Source of the DNA: Heyndrickxia sporothermodurans
GTDB lineage: Bacteria; Bacillota; Bacilli; Bacillales; Bacillaceae_C
DNA length: 15,614 bases
Direction: 5' to 3' (one strand)
NCBI RefSeq assembly: GCF_016785185.1
Contig: NZ_JAEKDY010000084.1
The notes under the pieces are model-generated. The model was not told where the DNA came from, did no database searches, and saw only the letters and a list, made by a program, of their open reading frames with translations. A program made the translations under genes and the position numbers. Shown piece by piece: positions 6,990 through 14,900 of the stretch (positions are counted from its first letter, which is position 1; each line of letters opens with the position of its first letter).

Positions 6990-7751
6990 ATGAGTCAAAA
7001 AGACATGACGATTTTTGAACATATATCCGAGCTAAGGAAGCGACTGTTTGTGATAGTCGTTTTCTTTATCTTGGCTGTAATTGTAAGTTTTTTTCTTTCA
7101 CAACCAATCATTCGTTATCTCCAGCATTCTGATTATGCAAAAGAAGTAACAATGAATGCGTTTCGGCTGACAGATCCTTTTAAAGTTTTTATGGAAGTTA
7201 CTTTGTATTTGGCCATAGTGATTATTTTACCCGTAATTCTTTATCAACTTTGGGCATTTATTAGTCCCGGCTTATATGAAAAAGAACGGAAAATAACTTT
7301 AAGTTATATTCCCATTGCACTTGTTCTCTTTTTAGCTGGACTAGCATTCGCTTATTTTATATTGTTTCCGTTAATCTTACGCTTCATGATGAAGCTATCA
7401 TCACAAATGGATATTAATCCGGTCATCGGTATTAATGAATATTTTTCGTTTTTGTTTCAAATTACCTTCCCATTTGGGATACTGTTTGAATTACCAATCG
7501 TTATCATGTTCTTAACGCGATTAGGAATCATTACACCAATGTTTTTGGCGAAGATTAGAAAGTACGCATATTTCTTTCTACTCATCCTTGCTGCTTTTAT
7601 CACACCGCCTGACGTAATGTCACAAATTGTCGTCGGTGTACCGCTAATGATTTTATACGAAATTAGTATATTGGTTTCGAAAGTCGGTTATCGAAAAGCG
7701 AAAGCAGCGGAATTAAAATATGCGCTGCAAAGCGAAAGTGAAAAAAAATAA
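6990..7751 (+). CDS. tatC: TatC, twin-arginine signal receptor (TatCy)
   Basis: Polytopic membrane protein that recognises the twin-arginine signal peptide and recruits TatA. The 253 aa fit six membrane spans. Conserved landmarks are HISELRKRLF (11-20), the first periplasmic FRLTDPFKVFMEV (58-70), QLWAFISPGLYEKERK (86-101), and the ELPIVIMFLTRLGI stretch at about 168-181, with a basic C-terminal end. An aggatg site 8 bp before the ATG supports the start. It forms a two-gene minimal Tat system with the preceding tatA; no tatB is expected in Bacillota. Its stop codon lies within the bidirectional terminator shared with ydiK. Confidence 0.95.
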   Translation: MSQKDMTIFEHISELRKRLFVIVVFFILAVIVSFFLSQPIIRYLQHSDYAKEVTMNAFRLTDPFKVFMEVTLYLAIVIILPVILYQLWAFISPGLYEKERKITLSYIPIALVLFLAGLAFAYFILFPLILRFMMKLSSQMDINPVIGINEYFSFLFQITFPFGILFELPIVIMFLTRLGIITPMFLAKIRKYAYFFLLILAAFITPPDVMSQIVVGVPLMILYEISILVSKVGYRKAKAAELKYALQSESEKK

Positions 7752-7781
7752 AACCTTCCAATTGGGAGGTTTTATTTTTTT
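7741..7781. terminator. bidirectional terminator between tatC and ydiK
   Basis: Stem aaaccttcc / gggaggttt (7751-7759 with 7764-7772, loop aatt, one T-G wobble), extended by A/T pairs on both sides and flanked by an A run and a T run. It acts in both directions. The tatC stop (7749-7751) and ydiK stop (7772-7774) are both inside the paired region. Confidence 0.92.
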
Positions 7782-7966
7782 TGATGGCTTTTTAGGCGAA
7801 AATGCAAAGTGATTAATCGAAAGCCTGACCCATAATCAATCGTTGCTAAAAAGACGAGCATGTAAGCTAAAAAAGACCAACCGTGAAGATTAACTTGTTT
7901 AACGGCAAAATAAGTAAACAGGGTGCCAAGAAGGCAATAGATTATGCCGGATTGTAGTGGTCTCAT
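7772..7966 (-). CDS. ydiK: small membrane protein YdiK (DUF4305)
   Basis: A 64-aa protein of unknown function. Two hydrophobic segments, about residues 6-24 and 29-46, predict two membrane spans; the C terminus (LITLHFRLKSHQKK) is basic and probably cytoplasmic. Position after ydiL and overall form match B. subtilis YdiK, which I remember as the DUF4305 family. It starts inside the ydiL stop codon (4-bp overlap) behind a strong ggagga site, so the two are coupled in translation. Such close coupling with a CPBP protease suggests a shared membrane role, but no activity can be read from the sequence. Confidence 0.85.
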   Translation of the reverse strand: MRPLQSGIIYCLLGTLFTYFAVKQVNLHGWSFLAYMLVFLATIDYGSGFRLITLHFRLKSHQKK

Positions 7967-8694
7967 GAGAAAAGTCCTCCAATAAAGCTTTGTTTCTCGA
8001 TAATTTTTTGAATTTCTTCGCGGTTCAATAGCTGAGCAATAACAACGATTGTGTTCATTATTACGTGTGCGCTTATTGGCACTAAAATGCGATTTGTCTT
8101 TTTATATAAAAAGGCAAATGTGAATCCCATGGCAGAATACAGTAATAGATGGACAAACTCCATATGTGCAAGTCCAAAAATGATGGAACTGATAAGTGCC
8201 GAAGAAAAAAAGGATAAATATTTATGAAGTGTTCCGAAAATAATCTTTCTAAATACAATTTCCTCTAAAATTGGGCCAATAATTGAACTTACAACAACGA
8301 CAATCGGAAAAGTTTCGATTAGGCTTACGATTCGCTGAGTGTTTTCTGATCCAGGTTTAATGCCAATCATTTGCTCAATGATTGATGCAAGCGCTTGAGC
8401 AATAAATGCTAGAAAAATCCCTCCGATTGCCCAGGTGATCGACTTTCCGACTGAAAGCGGTGTACTTCTTTCTAATTGATATTTTCGTTCAGATTTTCGC
8501 AAAATCAACAAAACAATAATTAACGCGGAAATGAAACTGATTACAATCCAATAAACGGGCGTCATCATTTTCATATAACTTTCCGAAGTATGAAATCCTT
8601 TCACACCAATAATATAAACAATGGGTTGACCAACATAAGCGGATAGTTGCATCGCAATATAAGTAATTAAAATATATACATATTCTTTTTTCAC
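7963..8694 (-). CDS. ydiL: CPBP family intramembrane metalloprotease YdiL
   Basis: A 243-aa multi-span membrane protein with the motifs of the CAAX-protease/bacteriocin-processing (CPBP, Abi) family: EEIVFR at 144-149 (glutamates and arginine), FGLAH at 173-177, and H210 with N214 in HVIMN. These residues form the metal-dependent glutamate catalytic site in studied members. About seven hydrophobic segments are visible, with a basic stretch RKSERK at 66-71. The start is GTG at 8694-8692, preceded by gaaagga about 8 bp upstream on the minus strand. It forms a two-gene unit with ydiK. The substrate is unknown; relatives process prenylated proteins, peptides or anti-sigma factors, and none of these can be assigned here. 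Confidence 0.9.
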   Translation of the reverse strand: MKKEYVYILITYIAMQLSAYVGQPIVYIIGVKGFHTSESYMKMMTPVYWIVISFISALIIVLLILRKSERKYQLERSTPLSVGKSITWAIGGIFLAFIAQALASIIEQMIGIKPGSENTQRIVSLIETFPIVVVVSSIIGPILEEIVFRKIIFGTLHKYLSFFSSALISSIIFGLAHMEFVHLLLYSAMGFTFAFLYKKTNRILVPISAHVIMNTIVVIAQLLNREEIQKIIEKQSFIGGLFS

Positions 8695-8927
8695 AATATT
8701 TTTCCTTTCTTGTTAGCTCATAATCCATTCTACTATTGAATAAATAGAGGTTCAAATATTAAGTGTGCAGTACATTTTTTATCCTTCAATCTATTATATG
8801 TAAAAATAACCTCCAGTTATGAATAGAAATAATAATTGGACATAGACTTGAATATTGCGCGAAGTCTTAATTTTAGGATATTCAAACTGATTGAAGGAGT
8901 TTTTTCAAAAAAGTTAACTGTAAAGAC

Positions 8928-8956
8928 TTGCAAAATGGAATTGAATTATTTATTAT
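8928..8956 (+). promoter_or_regulatory. sigma-A promoter of groES-groEL
   Basis: ttgcaa (8928-8933), a 17-bp spacer and tattat (8951-8956). A second -10-like tataat begins three bases later (8954-8959) at a longer spacing. Transcription would begin at or next to the start of CIRCE, which fits repression by HrcA blocking the promoter. Confidence 0.7.
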
Positions 8957-8966
8957 AATAATTGTG

Positions 8967-8993
8967 TTAGCACTCAAGAGTAGTGAGTGCTAA
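8967..8993. promoter_or_regulatory. CIRCE operator (HrcA binding site)
   Basis: A perfect match to the consensus TTAGCACTC-N9-GAGTGCTAA: arms at 8967-8975 and 8985-8993 with spacer aagagtagt. CIRCE binds the HrcA repressor, which GroEL keeps active, so groE is induced when GroEL is occupied by unfolded protein. The site lies 42 bp upstream of groES, in the leader just after the promoter. hrcA itself is not in this window. Confidence 0.97.
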
Positions 8994-9034
8994 TAATTTA
9001 AAATTACATAAAATTATTGAGGAGGTTGTTTCAC

Positions 9035-9319
9035 TTGTTAAAACCACTTGGAGATCGCGTCGTAATTGAACTAGTAGAAGCAGAGGAAAAAACTGCAAGC
9101 GGTATCGTTCTTCCTGATTCTGCAAAGGAAAAACCGCAAGAAGGTAAGGTAGTAGCTGTAGGTACTGGTCGTGTTTTAGATAGCGGTGAGCGTGTTGCTC
9201 TGGAAGTATCTGAAGGCGATCGCATCATCTTCTCTAAATATGCTGGTACAGAAGTGAAATACCAAGGTAACGAATATTTAATTCTTCGTGATTCAGACAT
9301 TTTAGCTATTGTACAATAG
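9035..9319 (+). CDS. groES: GroES, co-chaperonin (Hsp10)
   Basis: Forms the heptameric lid of the GroEL chamber. The start is TTG at 9035, not the in-frame codon at 9017 that lies inside the ribosome site gaggagg (9019-9025); this gives the 94-aa protein MLKPLGDRVVIELVEAEEKT, with the same TTG start I recall for B. subtilis. The mobile loop is EKTASGIVLPDSAKEKPQEG (18-37), with hydrophobic IVL as the GroEL contact. RIIFSKYAGTEV follows in the second half. First gene of a CIRCE-controlled operon, 59 bp upstream of groEL. Confidence 0.97.
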   Translation: MLKPLGDRVVIELVEAEEKTASGIVLPDSAKEKPQEGKVVAVGTGRVLDSGERVALEVSEGDRIIFSKYAGTEVKYQGNEYLILRDSDILAIVQ

Positions 9320-9378
9320 TTATTTACCATTTTCGAAAATAAATACATCATTAAAGAAGATCGAGGAGGTAATTTCAA

Positions 9379-11007
9379 ATGGCAAAAGAAATTAAATTCA
9401 GTGAAGATGCACGCCGTGCAATGCTTCGCGGAGTTGATAAATTAGCAGATGCTGTAAAAGTAACACTTGGACCTAAAGGACGTAACGTGGTTCTTGAGAA
9501 AAAATTTGGTTCACCACTTATTACTAATGACGGTGTAACGATTGCTAAAGAAATTGAACTTGAAGATGCATTCGAAAACATGGGTGCTAAACTTGTATCT
9601 GAAGTTGCAAGCAAAACAAATGATGTTGCCGGGGACGGTACAACAACTGCAACTGTACTTGCTCAAGCAATGATTCGTGAAGGCTTGAAAAACGTAACAG
9701 CCGGTGCAAACCCTGTTGGAATCCGTAAAGGAATCGAAAAGGCTGTTCAAACAGCTGTTGAAGAACTTAAAGCAATTTCTAAACCAATCGAAGGCAAAGA
9801 GTCCATTGCACAAGTTGCTGCCATCTCTGCTGCCGATGAAGAAGTTGGAACACTTATTGCTGAAGCAATGGAACGTGTTGGTAACGATGGTGTTATCACA
9901 ATCGAAGAATCTAAAGGCTTCACAACTGAATTAGATGTTGTTGAAGGTATGCAATTTGATCGTGGCTATGTTTCTCCATACATGGTTACAGATACTGACA
10001 AATTAGAAGCAGTTCTTGAAAATCCATATATCTTAATTACCGATAAAAAGATCACAAATATTCAAGAAGTATTGCCAGTTCTTGAACAAGTGGTACAACA
10101 AGGTAAACCAATTCTTATCATTGCTGAGGATGTTGAAGGCGAAGCACAAGCAACACTTATTGTGAACAAACTTCGTGGAACATTTAATGCAGTTGCTGTT
10201 AAAGCACCTGGATTTGGTGACCGTCGTAAAGCAATGCTAGAAGATATCGCTGTTCTAACTGGTGGTCAAGTGATCACTGAAGATTTAGGTCTTGATCTTA
10301 AATCAGCAACACTTGATTCTCTTGGACGCGCCGCTAAAGTTGTCGTTACAAAAGAAAACACAACAATCGTTGAAGGATCTGGCGATTCTGCAAGCATTTC
10401 TGCTCGTGTAAATCAAATTCGTGCTCAATTAGAAGAAACAACTTCTGAATTTGACCGTGAAAAATTACAAGAACGCCTTGCTAAGCTTGCAGGTGGGGTA
10501 GCAGTAATTAAAGTTGGTGCTGCAACTGAAACTGAATTAAAAGAACGCAAACTTCGCATTGAAGATGCTCTTAACTCTACTCGTGCAGCTGTTGAAGAAG
10601 GTATTGTATCCGGTGGTGGTACAGCACTAGTTAATGTATACAATAAAGTTTCTTCTGTTGAAGCTGAAGGTGATGTTGCTACAGGTATCAACATCGTTCT
10701 ACGTGCATTGGAAGAACCAGTTCGTCAAATCGCTCACAATGCTGGTCTTGAAGGATCTGTAATTGTTGATCGCTTGAAAAAAGAACAAGTAGGTATTGGA
10801 TTCAATGCAGCTAACAGTGAATGGGTAAACATGTTCGAAGCAGGCATTGTTGATCCAACTAAAGTAACACGTTATGCACTTCAAAATGCAGCTTCTGTAG
10901 CGGCTATGTTATTAACTACTGAAGCAGTTGTTGCTGATAAACCTGAAGAAAACAAAGGTTCATCTATGCCTGATATGGGCGGCATGGGCATGGGCGGTAT
11001 GATGTAA
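9379..11007 (+). CDS. groEL: GroEL, chaperonin (Hsp60)
   Basis: The 542-aa subunit of the double-ring folding chamber, using ATP to encapsulate non-native proteins. Visible landmarks are AKEIKFSEDARRAMLRGVDKLADAV at the N terminus, the nucleotide-binding KVTLGPKGRNVV and GDGTTTATVL (85-94), the apical domain in the middle, and the GGM-rich C-terminal tail GMGMGGMM that points into the cavity. gaggagg before the ATG at 9379 is strong. Codon use is clearly biased (gct, gaa, cgt, aaa), typical of a highly expressed gene. Second gene of the groE operon and followed by a strong terminator. GroEL also stabilises HrcA, closing the feedback loop. Confidence 0.98.
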   Translation: MAKEIKFSEDARRAMLRGVDKLADAVKVTLGPKGRNVVLEKKFGSPLITNDGVTIAKEIELEDAFENMGAKLVSEVASKTNDVAGDGTTTATVLAQAMIREGLKNVTAGANPVGIRKGIEKAVQTAVEELKAISKPIEGKESIAQVAAISAADEEVGTLIAEAMERVGNDGVITIEESKGFTTELDVVEGMQFDRGYVSPYMVTDTDKLEAVLENPYILITDKKITNIQEVLPVLEQVVQQGKPILIIAEDVEGEAQATLIVNKLRGTFNAVAVKAPGFGDRRKAMLEDIAVLTGGQVITEDLGLDLKSATLDSLGRAAKVVVTKENTTIVEGSGDSASISARVNQIRAQLEETTSEFDREKLQERLAKLAGGVAVIKVGAATETELKERKLRIEDALNSTRAAVEEGIVSGGGTALVNVYNKVSSVEAEGDVATGINIVLRALEEPVRQIAHNAGLEGSVIVDRLKKEQVGIGFNAANSEWVNMFEAGIVDPTKVTRYALQNAASVAAMLLTTEAVVADKPEENKGSSMPDMGGMGMGGMM

Positions 11008-11020
11008 TTCAATCGCTAGC

Positions 11021-11062
11021 CAAAAACCCGTAAGACAAAAAATTGTCTTACGGGTTTTTTTG
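11021..11062 (+). terminator. terminator of the groE operon
   Basis: A 17-bp perfect stem (aaaaacccgtaagacaa, 11022-11038, with 11043-11059), a 4-nt AAAA loop, and trailing T. Its strength suits a highly expressed operon. It isolates the T7SS genes from groE transcription. Confidence 0.95.
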
Positions 11063-11324
11063 TCGAAAATAGTAGAAGTAAATTTCCTGATTAAAATAGG
11101 AAAACAGTAAATAGGACCTACAAATTGTAATATTCGTAATATTTTATCCAGAAATATCAAAAAAACGCTCCAAATCCTTAATAAAATAAAAGTGAATCCC
11201 TCCTTATTTCCTACAAAAAAATACTAGTTTCAAAGTATTGCAGAAGAAAGTACCAGACAAAATTCGACAATTGTCATAAGGCCATTTGACCGATTATTAA
11301 ATAGGTGGTAAATACATATATAGT

Positions 11325-11370
11325 AATATACTTCCATAAAATTGATGTATTAATAATAAGGAAGTACATT
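11325..11370. repeat. long-gap inverted repeat before esxA
   Basis: Arms aatatacttcc (11325-11335) and ggaagtacatt (11360-11370), 10 of 11 paired, gap of 24 bp, about 105 bp before the esxA start. Arms separated by about two turns could be an operator for a dimeric regulator, but chance is possible in such AT-rich DNA. Confidence 0.4.
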
Positions 11371-11413
11371 GATGGCTTAGATTAAATATTTTGAAGTAGT
11401 CATTTAACATGTG

Positions 11414-11439
11414 TTTATCATTTTAATTTATATGATAAA
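11414..11439. repeat. inverted repeat close to esxA
   Basis: A perfect 8-bp repeat, tttatcat (11414-11421) and atgataaa (11432-11439), gap of 10 bp. The right arm overlaps the -10-like tatgat, so a bound protein here could block transcription. It is 36 bp upstream of the esxA ATG. Confidence 0.45.
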
Positions 11440-11475
11440 AAGCCTATGGCTAATAATTAAAAGGAGATGGATATA

Positions 11476-11769
11476 ATGGCACAAATTCGTATGACCCCAG
11501 AGGAATTAAAGGCAAAAGCGAAACGCTACGGGCAAGGTGGACATCAAATCGAAGAGATTTTGAAAAATTTAACAAGCTTACAAAGAGAACTTCGAGGAGA
11601 ATGGGAAGGTCGTGCATTCGATAAATTTGATGAGCAGTTCGAACAGCTATCACCAAAAGTGCAAAACTTTGCAAGACTATTGCATGAAATTAATGATCAA
11701 TTAGATAAAACGGCTGAAGCTGTGGCTCGACACGATGAAGAATTATCAAAGAATTTTGGTTTACAATAA
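11476..11769 (+). CDS. esxA: EsxA, WXG100 protein of the type VII secretion system
   Basis: A small secreted substrate and structural partner of T7SSb. The 97 aa form two helices joined by the W43-E44-G45 turn, the WXG motif, within GEWEGRAFDKF. The N-terminal MAQIRMTPEELKAKAKRYGQG and the last residues NNFGLQ-like (KNFGLQ) are very close to S. aureus EsxA as I remember it, closer than B. subtilis YukE. No YxxxD/E secretion tail is visible; the end reads ARHDEELSKNFGLQ. Start 11476 has aaggaga 8 bp upstream; the in-frame ATG at 11467 lies in the ribosome site and is rejected. esaA follows after a 208-bp gap with a strong hairpin, so esxA can be made in excess. Confidence 0.95.
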   Translation: MAQIRMTPEELKAKAKRYGQGGHQIEEILKNLTSLQRELRGEWEGRAFDKFDEQFEQLSPKVQNFARLLHEINDQLDKTAEAVARHDEELSKNFGLQ

Positions 11770-11826
11770 TTAATCAGGTAAACACGAGATTAATCAGTGT
11801 GTTGAGTTAGGACTTTATTCCTTTAG

Positions 11827-11866
11827 CCAAAAGCCACGCAACAATGGTTGTGTGGCTTTTGGTCAT
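11827..11866 (+). terminator. large hairpin between esxA and esaA
   Basis: A 16-bp stem (ccaaaagccacgcaac, 11827-11842, with gttgtgtggcttttgg, 11847-11862), loop aatg, with one G-T wobble. The T tract is only four bases and is partly inside the stem, so termination may be incomplete. It could let most transcripts end after esxA while some pass on to esaA, or it could stabilise the esxA mRNA 3' end. Confidence 0.75.
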
Positions 11867-11977
11867 AATATGGATCACGAATGAAAAATGAGCTAACGTC
11901 TCCTTAGGTACAATCATGAAATAGTAATCATTTAAAAATATTTATACATATAAACAACTTTTCAGGGGTTGATGGAA

Positions 11978-14900
11978 ATGAAAAAGTATGAGAGGGGCAT
12001 CTTGCTGTTTTTGGTTTTAGTGCTGGCGTTGTCTTCAGGCGCCTCCTATTTAGCGCTGTATCACGCATCAAAAAATCAAAAACATAAAGAAGACCAGAAA
12101 ATGACAGTTGCATTGGTTAATGAGGACCAAGGTGCAAAATTTAATGGGGAAACATATGACTTCGGTACCGAATTTATCAAAAACATCGAAAAGGATGATA
12201 AGCATAATTGGTACGTTGTTAGCCGCGGAGTAGCTGAAAGTGGCTTACAGCGTAATGCCTATAATATGATGATTGTCATTCCTAATGACTTCACCAAAAA
12301 GGCATTGTCAATCAATTCTAAAGCACCAGAGAGAGTAGCATTGAACTACAAAGTTAATGTCTCGGGTAACAATAATATGAAAGTAAAGGCCGAAAAAACG
12401 GCAAGCTCTATTCTTGGAGAATTTAATCGTCGAATTATTGATGTGTATTTTGCCAGTGTCATTGGAAACTTGCAGGAAGCACAAGACAATATCTCTTCGA
12501 TTGTAAACAAAGAACAGGTATATACAAATGTATATAATAACGCGATTCATCGCCCATTAGCAGGTTATGCGACTCAATTTGGAGCAGTTCAAGCGAGCAC
12601 GCAAGTATCGAAGGATGGTTTTAAAGGAATACAGGATATTTTAAAGGAATTTGAAAACAACTTAGGTGAAGGAGCAAAAATAAGCAAAACCTATCAAAAC
12701 AGCATGTTGGATTATGCGAAGATGACCGCTGCTAATACATTATTACAAAAAGGCTTTTCCGATCAATTGGGTTATTTGGATCGTGATATGAATAATGGCG
12801 ATGTATTGCAGCAATTAGATCAATTAGTTGCCGCAAATAATGAGATAAATAAACAGTTTCAGCTGAAGGATACGCAGACTGCCAATATTATGACAGAGGC
12901 ATCAGCCTTGCAAAAATATCTTACTACTACGAAAGAAAAAGTTGACAAATTAGATACAGAATTAACAACGACATTAGCTTCTGATATGCAGAAAAGTATT
13001 GCAGGGAAGTTAAAAAAAGAAATGAAGACGAATGCTGGAAAAGAACAGGAAATCAATTTAAATAAGTTTTTTATGATGCCAGATAAAATGTCTAGAAAAA
13101 ATTTACGGGATCAAATGAAACAGTTAACTCCTCCTTTAACTACAGATGACTTGCTTAAATTAGGAATAACAGAACCGAAACGTACAGAAATTAATAAGTT
13201 ATTTAATAATGTCATAGCTGTGAACGAAAAATATAAACGTGAATTTAATGATTATCCCGATGGTTCAGCTCCATTGCCGGATAATTTGAATAACTTTTTA
13301 CTAACAAATGAGGCTACAATTAGTGATTCTGTGATACTACCAAAGAATCCGAAAGAAGCGCAGGAGTTTTCATTATTTGTACCTAAAGAGTATAAGGTGA
13401 ATGAAGTATCATTAACATTACCAAATATGCAAGTAATTGAGATGGATCCTAAAAATAATACGATCATGCTTCCAGCAACAGATGAAGGAATATTCACTGT
13501 AAAACTGAAAGTACAACCAAATGACACCGATAAGTCGATTGATTTCTTCCAACCTATTAAGTGGAAATGGAAAATGCATCAAAAGAATGTGAAGGACGCA
13601 GATATACCAGAACCGCCTAAAGAATCTGCACCCCCACCGGGTCAGAGTTCGAAGGAATCAAGAACTGATAAGGTAGTACTGCCTAAAAGCAGTGTCCAGT
13701 CGGTAGAAACTAGTAATAATGATAACATTAATAAAGAAAATGAAAGTAAACAAGATTCGGTAGAACCGGACCAAAAGGATGAAAATGTAACTTCTGAGTC
13801 TTCTAACAAACAAGAATCAATGGAAGAAAATAAAGGTAAAGAATCTGAGTCTGGGATTGATGAGAAAGATAATAAGGATAATGAAGATAATAAAAATGAA
13901 AACAACGATAAAGAAGAACCTGAGGATCCAAATGACAAACCGATAGAAAAAGTCGAAGTAGAAAATAATTATATTACTCATTCTGTCATGTCATCACTTA
14001 CCGATTATTCGATAGGTGAAATAATGATGGATGTAAATGATGTTATGAGTAGCTATCAAAAAATGTCAACGTTGTATAATAATTATTTTGGGTTAGATAT
14101 ATCGAAATTAGCGGATCAATTAAATCAAATGAATTTATCTGATATGGCTACAACGGACTCACTTTTCTATCTATTTAATAAACAAGACATTGTAGATGTT
14201 ATCGCCAATTTTGTAGCTGATCAAATAACAGAAGAAGTTCGTAAAGATACAGAAGAGTTGCAAAGTAAGATTAAGGCATATATTAACCTTGTCACTAATG
14301 CAGAACAAAATTCACAAAAAATGTCAGAATTGATTAAACAAACAACAGAACAAGCAAAAATACTAAATACAAATTTAACAAAAACCTTACTTAATTTGTC
14401 AACTTGGCGAAAAGCAAGCCTGAAATTGCAAAATGAACAAACGAAAATACTTACAAACAATGACCAAGAACAAACGGCAATTTTATCATTAGATGGTGAA
14501 TTGAATTCATTACTAACTGTAAGTCAATCATTGGCAAACCAATCAAAGGGTAATTTAAATACCGTTAATAATGTTTATAAAACATTTGATGCGATTGATA
14601 ACCAAGCAAATGAAATAAAAAATAGCGGTAGTCATTTAGTAAAACAGGCAAGCAATCTATCAAATAATTTGACTAATAAACTATCAGAAGACCAGAAATT
14701 TGCTAATAATTTTGCTAATGTTCTTGCAAACAGCCGGATTGGTGAACGACCAAATGAAAATCTGCTTGATTTTCTTTCCAATCCTGTAGAAACGAAAACC
14801 GATGGAATCATCGTAGCAGGAGATATTTTTACACCGTATTTTATTGTTTTAATTTGCTTTATTGTTGCTTTATTTACGGCGTATGTCATTTCAAATCACG

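Larger units (their letters stand above)
8695..9034. promoter_or_regulatory. divergent gap between ydiL and groES
   Basis: A 340-bp gap that contains the groE promoter and CIRCE (separate entries) near its right end. The left 230 bp are AT-rich. They hold two overlapping inverted repeats: agactt (8844-8849) with aagtct (8862-8867), and ttgaatat (8848-8855) with atattcaa (8878-8885, gap 22). The left arms share two bases, so only one could form at a time. No gene or clear ydiL promoter was seen. Confidence 0.5.
11063..11475 (+). promoter_or_regulatory. esxA upstream region, no gene
   Basis: About 410 bp, strongly AT-rich, without a convincing gene on either strand. It must carry the esxA promoter. 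The best -35-like hexamer is ttgaag (11391-11396), followed after 17 bp by tttatc, a poor -10; tatgat at 11431-11436 is a better -10 but lacks a partner. Two inverted repeats are listed separately. The esxA ribosome site aaggaga is at 11461-11467. Confidence 0.5.

Noticed and set aside
8489..8755. An 88-codon minus-strand frame overlapping the start of ydiL
   Set aside because: It overlaps ydiL in another frame, has no ribosome site and no motif, while ydiL has clear family motifs and a good site.
9704..9934. A 76-codon plus-strand frame inside groEL
   Set aside because: It is a frame-shifted reading of groEL without a ribosome site and with a composition unlike a real protein.
10425..10884. 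Open frames on the minus strand opposite groEL
   Set aside because: They mirror the biased codon use of groEL, have no ribosome sites and no recognisable motifs; the same holds for the minus-strand frames at 9031-9813.
13642..13938. A serine- and leucine-rich minus-strand frame opposite the EsaA linker
   Set aside because: It is the antisense reading of the gaa/gat/aat-rich linker, which naturally lacks stops; no start signals.
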